From Clytia hemisphaerica (taxonomy: Eukaryota > Cnidaria > Hydrozoa > Leptothecata > Clytiidae), in NCBI GenBank assembly GCA_902728285.1, contig CACVBU010000738.1, positions 1,837,491 to 1,901,490 of the forward strand: a stretch of DNA of 64,000 nt. Reading direction: 5' to 3'. The notes beneath the pieces are model-generated. The model did no database searches. It was not told the DNA's origin and worked only from the letters and a program-made list of their open reading frames with translations. Shown piece by piece: positions 38,701 to 50,700 of the stretch (its first letter is position 1; each line of letters begins with the position of its first letter). A program made the position numbers and the translations under genes.

Positions 38701-41700
38701 TTGCGCTCGTAAAACTCCTACGTCTATAGAAGTGCGCATAGACCAAGAGTAAGGCATAAAAGCCTGGAGCTAGGTTATGTCATAAGTCATATCTTCCTTC
38801 GTTACGCTCGTTAAACTCCTACGCCCTATAGCAGTGCCTAGATAGACCACGAGTAAGGCCTAGAAGCCTGGAGCTGTCTATCGCATCAGTTTGCCATACC
38901 ATGTATGATAACATGTTACTAAGGCAACTTGGTTAAGATATTTTTTCATAAAAGTAATGAAATTAATGAGACGTAATTTTTATTTTTACAGTCGACGGAG
39001 GTTTTTCTTCATGGTCATCATACTCCAAATGTTCTGAACCATGTGGTGAGGGAGAGAAAACACGATCACGAACGTGCACCAACCCTTCACCTGCTCACGG
39101 TGGCAAAGATTGCAGTGGATCAAAAGTACAAGTATCACCGTGCAAAGTTAAAGAATGCCCAGGTTTGTTTGTTTTTAACACAGACTTCTTTTACTAAAAC
39201 TATATGGATAGACCTACTCTGTATTTCCCAAGCAACGGCACAGTAAAGTTATGCTTGATTGGATACTCCATTTTACCGAAACCCGCCGTCTTAAAGAGTC
39301 CTGGTCTTCCCCAGCTGTTTGATCAGATTTTTTGGAGACCTTTTGCAAATTATTGTTTTTCATTTAAAATTTTCTAGTAGCAATAAAAAAAGTAAAATTT
39401 TCAATATACTCTATCTAGCCTTTTTCTTATCTAAAAAAATTTGTGATGTAGTTTATGAGCGTTACCCTCATTGGAGGCTCTCTGCCCTTTACTTATATAT
39501 TTAAAATATTCTGACTCTCTGTAAAGCACAAAACTTTATAATTATTTTGTTCTTTCAGTGGATGGAGGATACAGTTCATGGTCATCGTATTCTGAATGTT
39601 CAAAAGCATGTGGAGATGGTTTAATGACCAGAAAACGAACGTGTACAAAACCTTCACCTGCTCATGGTGGAAAACAATGTCAAGGAGCTTCTATTGAAGA
39701 AGAACGATGCAAAGTTAAAGAATGTCCAGGTAAAAACAAGAAAAAGATACTTATGAACTCCAATAGAGAAACAAGACTTAAAAAGGTTCAAAGACTTCGA
39801 TTTTTCTTCACTTTAAGTGTTGACAGTTAGTCTATAGTTCTGGATACTAAATTTTGTCAATTAAACTTTAAATATCTCTTCCGTTCTTGCTTAAAATCTT
39901 TATGAAGACGTCTCCAAATATCCGCACTCCTAACTTATTTTACATATCTGTGATTTTGCTTCAGTCAATCTGACATCCTGCAAGTACAAATACATAATCT
40001 CGTGCTAATATTTGTAGAAAGGATGCTAATATTCTGTCAAAGAATACTTTTAAATCTTACGCTCTCCGCTAAAATTCTTCGTATTCAACAATCCATCACG
40101 CCTAACTTTCACTTTTAACCATAGTTGATGGAGGCTTCAGTTCATGGTCATTATACGGAGAATGTTCAGAACTTTGTGGTGGTGGTGAACAAGAGAGAAG
40201 TCGGACATGTACAAACCCTACACCTGCTCATGGTGGGAAAGATTGTGAGGGAAAGATCGAAGAAACAAGACCGTGTAACACCCAGAAATGCAAAGGTATA
40301 ATTGATTTCTGATGTGTTCCCTTTAATGTGGTATATATATGATATGGGATGTCATTCAATTAAAATGAGATTGGATTCCTTCTTCTTTTTCTGTCTAAAT
40401 TTTTGAAATATATATACTGCACACCTAACTCTTTATCAACATACGATGGCCCCCTCCCCTAGGCACTAATGCGAAACGGTGATATCGCCTTAGGTAACAA
40501 TTAAATCGTTTCTTCTTTGTAAAAGAGGAACTTTTAATATACATAAACCTGGCCTTACATTTTGAAATTACTTATGATCTGTCAAATTATGAGTTTCGGG
40601 TTCATTTGTTAAAAAGGATTTCATATAACACCAAAATATTATCAAAATATTCCTTCACATAATATCGAACATATTTCATTGTTATTCTTACTTATTGGCC
40701 GGGTACCTTAGTCGATAGAGCATTTGCCTTTCATTCCCAGGGTTGTGGTTCGCTCCCCGGTAACCGTCAACTCAACCAATGAGTAGTTTAATCTGATCTA
40801 GGTGGTGAGTTACTGGGAGCTCAGAGTAGTTGTGGCGCTCCACCTCAGCGTTCGACATTCCAGGTCAAGCCCAAATAGAAAAGGGAATAGAAGTGGGGAT
40901 GGACTCCCTTACTCCCGGCAGCGCCGAAAGCCACGAGATTAATGTACTTGCTTACTAATTATTTACTTATTTAAAATATGCTTTATATATTCTCATCACT
41001 ATATCTATAGTGGACGGTGGATATGGCCCTTGGTCACCATACAGTGCTTGCAGTAAACCATGCGGTGAAGGAGAAAGATATAGAACAAGAAAATGTGTTG
41101 AAACGAGACGTGATTGCTCTGGTCCATCAAGATCTGTCCAAAAATGCAAAGTCAAGTCATGTCCAGGTCAGAGAAAGTTTTTGGAAATTTTACGCGGTTA
41201 ATCCTTTATATTTTTGCCAGTTTTCTTGGGCTTTTTAAGAGTTTTCAAGCAATGAAGTGGTAAAGAGAAAACTTTATCAAATTCAAAAATCAATTATGAT
41301 CTTTCAGCTTCTTCTGGTTTTTACTACTACAATATTTGTCATACTTTCCTTGGATATATTTCAGAAATAAAAATGGAATCTCATACATTCTAGTTTCTTT
41401 CAAAAACTCATGAGATCTAACTATGAAATGATTAACTTCGTATTCTTGTATTTTTGATACATTGACATTTAGACCTATGTGACATTTTAACCAGTGGCTA
41501 GCAGTTTTTTTTTCTCTCGTAGTATTTTAATCAACAATTATTTTCGTTTAGTGGACGGTGGGTTTACCAACTGGTCACCATTCACAGCTTGCTCTCGAAC
41601 ATGTGGTGTTGGAACACAAGAGAGAACACGATCGTGCACAAACCCTTCACCAGCTCATGGTGGGAAAGAATGTGTTGGAAACACCAAAGAATCAAAACAA

Positions 41701-44700
41701 TGCAAAGTTAAAGACTGTCCAGGTTGGTACAATACTTAGACTCAAATTTGTTTTTGTTTGTTTTCTAAATGTAATTCTCCGATCACCTTCATCAATGAAG
41801 GTTTCGAAACAATTGGCCTGCAGTTATCTAACTGTTGCCCTCTTTGATTCAAGTAACAGTACGGCAGTGTTGCATATAAGGAATTGTGACTTGCCCGGTG
41901 ATTTTTCAAACAATTTTCCTGTGACAAAATAGCTCTAGATCTAGATTTAAAACACCACCAAATGTTTCTCTAGTCATTGAATGTTAATGATTATGAGAAG
42001 ATAAAACAATTAACAAATAAAACAGAACAGGTACAAAAAGTGCTTCGCTACATTTTTTCAACAAGCAATCTCAAGTTTTCACCGGAGAAAAGTAAAACTT
42101 AACCTTAAATGACTTAAATGTCCGGTTGAAACGATGGAAACAAAAAACCGGCCGTTATTTGCAGCTCTGGTGTAGTACAGCAACTTTTCGATTGGCTGGT
42201 CAATTCGACTATTTTGTTCTTTTAGTTGATGGAGGTTATAGTTCATGGTCATCGTATTCTGAATGTTCAGAAGCATGTGGAGATGGTTTAATGACAAGAA
42301 AACGAACATGTATAAATCCTTCACCTGCTCATGGTGGAAAACAATGTCAAGGAGCTTCTACTGAAGAAAAACAATGCAAAGTCAAAGAGTGTCCAGGTAG
42401 AGTGAGATCTGTTAGAAACTTATTCGACTATGTTTTCGTGACTTCGTTTTAGCTATATAATGACTCAATCTTTTCAATCATCTCCCAAAACTGATGAATT
42501 TGCACCCATAACTGCTACACTGTAAATCAGAATTCAAAGTGGAAAAGTAGCTTATTTTCCTTTGTTCATTGAGTGTTATGAAAATCAACATAAATTACTA
42601 AATTTAAGTTGATGAAATTACACGCTACACGAGGTTTAAAATGTTGCATTCGACATCACTTGTATCAAAGTTTCAAAACAATTTGCTTGTAGATTTTCAT
42701 TTAACATCAATTCTTTTTTTTCGACGATAGTCAATGGAAAATGGAGTTCATGGGGAGGTTATGGAGGTTGCAGCAAACGATGTGGTGGAGGCTTACAAAC
42801 GAGAAGTCGTTCCTGTAATAACCCAGCTCCCGCACACAGTGGTAATCCATGCAAAGGAAGCTCAACTTCATCCAAGAGATGTAATACTCATGAATGTCCA
42901 GGTACCATTTGTATGATTATCTTGCAACTATTATTGGACTATTTGTTCAGACATTGTTTATTCGGGCTGCATGAAATACATTGATAAAGAGAGTTTCGGG
43001 ATTGAAAATTATGCCAAGAAATAGTGAATTTGTCCATCTAAAATTCGATGCCATCCTTATGTTTATATTGTCTATACATCTACTTTGAACTGAATTTCAT
43101 TCGCTAACAAAAATGCAATAATTTTTCACCTTAACCGTCAAGTTGAAAAATTATTGAAAAATTATTGAAAAATTACTTCATTTTAATGTGATATTTCACT
43201 TTTAATCTTCTTTCCGTCTCAGTGAATGGTAATTGGGGTAAATGGTCAGGATTCGGTGTCTGTAGTAAGAAATGTGGAGGAGGAACGAAATCTCGTTCAA
43301 GAAGATGTAACAACTCTTCACCAGCTCATGGTGGACGTAAATGCTCAGGATCTTCAACTCAATCTGCTCAATGCAATACCCAACACTGTCGTGGTATGAA
43401 TTCACTACATTATTGGAATAATTTTTGCGGAAATTAATTTTAGTGCTTTCGGAACCATGAAATGCAATTTTTTCCCAATTTTATCGAAAAATGAAAGAAA
43501 TTTGTCCACAAAAGGGCAAAATCGAGACAATTAAAACCCGCGAAATGCAATTTTTCTGATTTATTTTTTCGACCGTGAATAATTTTTCCCATGAATGATT
43601 CTCATGTAAAATTTAAAATAAAAAAATGAAGGAAATTACGTCAAAAAAAGATGCTGATTCGTGAAAATTCTTTCCCTGCGGTTTTTTTATTTTATGTGTT
43701 CGCGAAAACAAATCCCGCAAAAATTATTTCGTTTAAATGTCTGTTCGCGAAAATTAGTCAGTCCACTTAAAGGATCGCTTTTTGGATTTTAAAACCGTTA
43801 AACATTGCTCGTTTTCGTGATTCAGATTTTCTTAATTCTTCATTTAGTTGACGGAGGGTTAAGTACGTGGTCAGCTTTCTCTAAATGTTCGAAAGCTTGT
43901 GGTGCTGGTCACACTCACCGTACACGATCCTGCACCAATCCCTCACCTGCACATGGTGGTAAAGGATGTGAAGGCGCATTGGTTGAAAAGAAAAGTTGTA
44001 AAGTCAAAGAATGCCCAGGTATCAAAAGTTTACTCTTAGTGCTCTTGGAAAAGTTTTTAGTTTTGAAATTATTTGTGCTGGATTAATCCAGAAGCGTTGA
44101 CAAGGGGGTGTTGGGGAGCAGATTCTTTTTATTTGAATAGATAATTACCGTGTCATAGAAACCTGCTCCCCTACGCAAATTGTGCGTCCCGCTTGTCTAC
44201 TGAAGCTACTGTACAGATTACAGTCAATATTAAATTGGTCAAAATTTACTCAGCTTTCTGCTCAGCCACGATAAACTTCCAATATGAACAATATTTACGG
44301 TTTAAGTAGACCGGTATAATCTACGTAATAAAAATAAAGAGCTTGAGTTTAGCTGTTACGTACCCACTAGCTTTGAGTACTTCTATCTGTTAACTTAACT
44401 ACACCATTCTGTTTCATGTCTTAGACAATATCCTAAGAGATAAGACTTTGAATAAGCGAATAACATGATTCTACTTCACAGTCGATCTAAATATCTTATC
44501 ATTTGTATTTCCCCTTTCTCTTACCCATAGTCAATGGCAATTGGGGATCATGGGGTTCATATGGATCATGTGACAATAAATGTGGTGGAGGTGTTCAAGA
44601 ACGATTCCGATATTGTAATAATCCCGCCCCCGCCCATGGTGGTAAAGGATGTCCTGGATACGCCAAAATGGTCAGAGCTTGCAATACTCATAAATGCCCA

Positions 44701-47700
44701 GGTAAGGTATCTATTTTGAACTTTACCGCAGAAACCTTTTAAACTATCCATAATGCATTCAAACCAGTCAAAACGTTTATATCATCTTCAGTTACCAGTT
44801 AACAACTTTTATTTATATCATAGTCAATGGTAATTGGGGCAAATGGGGAGGCTTCAGTTCTTGCAACAAACGATGTGGAGGAGGGGTACAAACAAGATAC
44901 AGATCATGCAATAACCCAACACCTGCACATGGTGGAAAATCATGTCCTGGTTCTCACGCTCACTCACAATCGTGCAATACTCAAAAATGTCCAGGTACTT
45001 ACTTTTCAAGATTCAAATTATCAAATCATGAAGTCAATCCCTAACTTATCTACATATTTAACGTCCGTCTCAAAAGTACATGTGGACCCTTTATTTTGTA
45101 ACATTTTTTCAGCATACGTTCATGCTGTGGTAGAATGTTATATACCGCTGTAAAGATATTTTTCGCCACAGCCCTCTGAAGTTTTTGTCTATTTGTGGTC
45201 ATTTTCAGCCGTTTCAGCCCTACTTCACAGGGCTTTATTAACTTATTATCAACAAAAATAAGAGCAGCAGATTTAACTTTTCAACCAGAAAATAAAATTT
45301 TCATCTTCAACTTTTCAAAAATCTCTAATCTAATATAGGTTAATAGGTTATTCTCCTGAAAATATCTTTCCAACTCTGTATAACTTTTTATCATAGCATA
45401 AATGGGTGCTGGCAAATTGTTACAAGGTTTAATGTCCACGTATACTTTTGAAACCAATCTTGGTAACAGAAAAATCCTTTTTGTTTGCACAAACCAGGGC
45501 TCAGCGAAATAAGTTTCCCTTTTTACTGATGGCATCAATTATTTCCATTAAGTTCAACGTTGAGAGTTCTTCAATTTTTAGCCCCCTCCCCAACTCCTCC
45601 TTTCTACAGGAACACGGACACACTGACTTTTTTCAGCTTTTTTTTCAAAAATATTATTTATCTTTTAGTCAATGGCAATTGGGGCAAATGGGGAGGTTTC
45701 AGTTCTTGCAACAAACGATGTGGAGGAGGTCTACAAACAAGATACAGATCATGTAATAACCCATCACCTGCACATGGTGGAAAGTCATGTCCTGGTTCTC
45801 ACGCTCACTCACAATACTGTAACACTCAAAAATGCCCAGGTATATGATGTAACGTTAATCGATCAATGAAAAAATTGTGATAATTAGCTGTTAAAGTGCT
45901 CTAGATTTGTAATTTCACATCTGAGAATGATAATTAGCTTTCAATCTGAGCTTGGAAGTTTCCTTTTAGCTTATTAACCGACCATTAAAAGAATCTACAT
46001 ACCAACGACATTACTCATGTGTGATATGCTACAACGTTTCTAAAAGAGGTGATGTGTTAACTCCAAAGTCATTACTAGAGAAAGTTTAACCTGAACTTTG
46101 TTTTTTTTATTTAGTCAACGGCAATTGGGGCAAATGGGGAGGCTTCAGTTCTTGCAACAAACGATGTGGAGGAGGTTTACAAACAAGATACAGATCATGT
46201 AATAACCCAACACCTGCTCATGGTGGAAAATCATGCCCTGGTTCTCCCGCTCACTCACGATCTTGTAACACTCAAAAATGCCCAGGTAATTTTTAAGCCA
46301 TAATATTATCATCAATCGATAATTTCAAATTAACCATTATCGACGTTTGTTTGGTCATTTAGTTAGTTTACAGTTACTTCATAATGGCACTGACTGAATT
46401 CTTCATGGTTGTCCATGTTTAAAAATTAAATCTGAAGCTAAGAGTATAATTATTAAGTCGTGGATAATGTACTGACAATCGATAAACTTAATTGGTCAGA
46501 GAAGGTGGCAAACAAGTATAATTACTGCGAACTAATCATTAAGCTGCTAAGTTTGATTTTTGTTTGTTTCATGCTTTTGGACCCAATATATGGAGTTTAA
46601 AAAGTTTATTTGTCATATTTTAGTCAACGGTAATTGGGGCAAATGGGGAGGCTTCAGTTCTTGCAACAAACGATGTGGAGGAGGTCTACAAACGAGATAC
46701 AGATCATGCAATAACCCAACACCTGCACATGGTGGAAAATCATGCCCTGGTTCTCACGCTCACTCGCAGTCTTGCAACACTCATAAATGCCCAGGTATCA
46801 AAGATAATATCAATCATCCAATTAAAATTAAAATTGTATCGACTAGACCATTGATTGTAGACATGCTTCTGAAAATTTGTCTGTGTTTTGGTATGGCTAT
46901 TTCAAAACAAAATCAGATATTTTCTGCAAATTAGATTAAAAAGTTTTCACCTTTCTCCATAAGTTTGTGAAGTCTAAGGTAACAAAAACATGATATGAAT
47001 GGCCTAGTATAAATTTTTACCATTTAAAGTGAACTCTAGAAGTACTACTTCCGTTTTCTTTCCCACAGTTAATGGTAATTGGGGATCATGGGGTTCATAT
47101 GGATCATGTAACAATAAATGTGGTGGAGGTGTTCAAGAACGATTCCGTTATTGTAATAATCCCGCCCCCGCCCATGGTGGTAAAGGATGTCCTGGATACG
47201 CCAAGATGGTTAGAGCTTGCAATACACACAAGTGTCCTGGTAGGTTTTGCTAATGTTACTTATGTGGATTATTTAACATTAAGTCAATCATTGTTAGTTA
47301 AACTGTGCAATATATCGATCAAGTTTGATTGTATTGTGTAGCGCTATTTAAAGATTCATTCCTGAGTCACTTTTGAAGTAGAAAAGGTTTGATCAATCAT
47401 ATTCAATGAATTACTGTTTTTTATGTTTTTAGTAAACGGCAATTGGGGCAAATGGGGAGGCTTCAGTTCTTGCAACAAACGATGTGGAGGAGGTTTACAA
47501 ACAAGATACAGATCATGCAATAACCCAACACCTGCTCATGGTGGAAAATCATGTCCTGGTTCTCACGCTCACTCACAATCATGCAACACTCAAAAATGCC
47601 CAGGTATTTTTACGCTTGTTTTTCACTTGTTTTTAAAGGGTTAGTTTAATCGGATGTTTGAAATCTGGGACCAGTAGATTCCTCGTGCGGTCTGGAGGAA

Positions 47701-50700
47701 AAATTCTAAATATTCAACTTACAGCTTTTTTACTTACTTTTACCGAGATAGACATTTCTTTCTTATAAGAAAGTCGTAAATTTTTGAAGCCTTTGGATGT
47801 TCTTAGAATTTTCTTAACATATTCTTATTTTCTCCATTTTTTGAGTAATTGTGTCCATTTTCCTAGAGGGTTTTAGTGTCCGCAAGCAAAGCCTTAAAAT
47901 TTTCTTAACTTATGTTCTTAATATTTTGGCCACCGAAGCTTTTTGTTCTTATATAGCTCTTGTGAAAAAAAATGTGTAAAAAGAGAATTTGAATTTGGTT
48001 CAAATAACCGTTTTGTGGAGTTTTGCAATTTTATATCTTGAAATTAGCTAGGTAAAAAGATCTGAAAATTTTTATTCAGGCCAAAGTAGATTATCTTAAA
48101 CAATCAGATTTTAATGATTGCTGTTCATTAAATTCTTCGTATTCCAAACTAAGAGGGAGCTTTTTCGCCATCCGAGGCTATTTTAAGTCCCGAGAATTGA
48201 TTTGTCAATAAAGTTTCATTTCTAAAACTAAACTGGACTTGATTACTCGGAAAATAAAGGGATTAGAGCTTCTCGAGGTGCCTGAATCAATACATGCCTG
48301 TAGTAGATCGTAAAATGGCTGTGAACCAATCATCATAAGTGGAAAACTAACATAACTTATTTATCTTTTTTTATTTCTCTGAAGATTGCCATCCTGGTTG
48401 GCATGAAACTTTGAGTATGAAATTAAACTAAATTGTTTTCTTTACTCAAACTAGTATCTTTTGAACCATTTATCTTTGTTTAACAGTCAACGGCGATTGG
48501 GGCAAATGGGGAGGATTCAATTCTTGTAACAAACGATGTGGAGGAGGTCTACAAACGAGATACAGATCATGTAATAACCCAACACCTGCACATGGTGGAA
48601 AATCATGTCCTGGTTCTCCCGCTCACTCACAATCATGCAACACTCATAAATGTCCAGGTATTGTCTCTGAACATTATTTAAAAAATCAGAAATTTCTATA
48701 AAGGTTCTTTTGAAAAGCCATCTATGAATGTGTTTGAAAACTTTGATAGACACGCTTGTTTTTTTATAAGAACCAGTAAATTTTCGCTGAGCCTGAGATT
48801 GTTCTTAAATTTATATTGTTCCAAACAATAGAGCTATTGTTCTGAGGTCCTAAATCCGAGGTTTTTTCTCTTAAAAAATTGTTCTTATAAATAAAAAAGC
48901 GTGTGAACATAGTCTCATACTGCATAAACGTTGGTCTTATGGTAAAGTAGTGATAGGTATCTTCTTGCCATGTATTTTTCTTTAAGGCGATAAAAAAGTT
49001 CACTCTACCCTTTCTCTTACACAGTCAATGGCAATTGGGGATCATGGGGTTCATATGGATCATGTAACAATAAATGTGGTGGAGGTGTTCAAGAACGATT
49101 CCGTTATTGTAATAATCCCGCCCCCGCCCATGGTGGTAAAGGATGTCCTGGATACGCCAAAATGGTCAGAGCTTGCAATACTCATAAATGCCCAGGTGAA
49201 TATTTTTATCTGTCATGTTATGCCAGTAACTGATGAAAATTAGTGTGTTGGGTTTTGTAAATTCTAGTTCCAGGAACTATTGAAACTGATTTTTCCATCT
49301 TCAATCAATAGCACAAGCACTGACCTTTATAAACCCTAGACCAAGCTATATTCATCATCTTTGATCGGAGTTTTTTTTAGTGATACCCGTAAAGAAGCCA
49401 TTTTAGTGTTAATGATTTATGTCTAACGGCGCTACATCATTAAAAATATACGATAAAGTAGGTTTAGCGCTCTAGATGCATTTACACCGCTAAATGAGTA
49501 AAGCTACCATTAGGGTACCACTTTGAAAAAACATTACTGTGACTCAATAATCCATAAATCATTATTGCAATTTCTTTTGTCTTTTGTCATTAAATTAAGT
49601 ACCCTTTTTATTTATTCAACAGTCAATGGTAATTGGGGCAAATGGGGAGGTTTCAGTTCTTGCAACAAACGATGTGGAGGAGGTCTACAAACAAGATACA
49701 GATCATGTAATAACCCAACACCTGCACACGGTGGAAAATCATGTCCTGGTTCTCACGCTCATTCACAATCGTGCAATACTAAAAAATGCCCAGGTGAGGA
49801 AAATGATATATTTGTAGGGTGATACCATGATGCAGTTGACGGATGAATTAACCCTCTCAATTTTATTTCTGTATTGGATGTGTTACTTTGTTCGAGTGTT
49901 ACAAAGTTTGGAATCTTGAAGTAAGCTGTGAGTAGAAGCGAAAAGTTGATGGGGTCAGGTTGAGTCTAATTATGTCCAACTTTAAGCTTCTTACTGATTG
50001 ACTAATGATTCACTAATGACTTTATCAGTATTAAAAGGCCCTTGAGAACTACTTTTTCCTAAATACATGAAATCTAGTTACGACATTGCTTCAAGTTCTT
50101 TAGATGAATTACTTTGAAATTTTGATAGTAATTTTTGATAATTGTTCTTTCCTTATCTACAATTTATACTTTTTAGTTAATGGAAAGTGGGGATCATGGG
50201 GCTCATATGGATCATGTAACAATAAATGTGGTGGAGGTGTTCAAGAACGATTCCGTTATTGTAATAATCCCGCCCCCGCCCATGGTGGTAGTGGTTGCCC
50301 TGGATACGCCAAAATGGTCAGAGCTTGCAATACACACAAGTGCCCAGGTAATATTTATAGAATTTTTTTCAACTGCGGCAAATCCATAATGAAACGATTA
50401 AAGATATTTCCTTATTCGTAGGTACAACCTTTGTGAAATCAAAAGGCTAAGACCTAGAAAGGTGACCTTAGACTATGAAGGGCTCTTCTTTTACCCAGAG
50501 AATCTCGGTTACTTTTTTTCGTCGTTGTAGGAAAGCTAAAATTCATTTCGAACCACTTTTTAGTACGAAATTGATACCTTTTTTTCAAAACTTTTAGTAG
50601 ATTTCTTTAAGTTTTGTGACATCATTTCAGGGTAATGATAAGGCTCCCTTCCCCTTTAAGTTTCCACTTAATCGTAAAAGAAGGGTCTACAGTCGAACCT

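Noticed and set aside
40695-40770. Candidate tRNA gene
   Set aside because: A and B boxes are present but the acceptor stem and anticodon arm do not fold convincingly, and the unit continues into a SINE body with another copy at 33085.
44534-50389. Recurrent plus-strand ORFs with [17 protein letters not shown]-like sequence
   Set aside because: They are the shifted frame of the type B and C TSR exons; the true frame has the conserved cysteines and splice-compatible phase.
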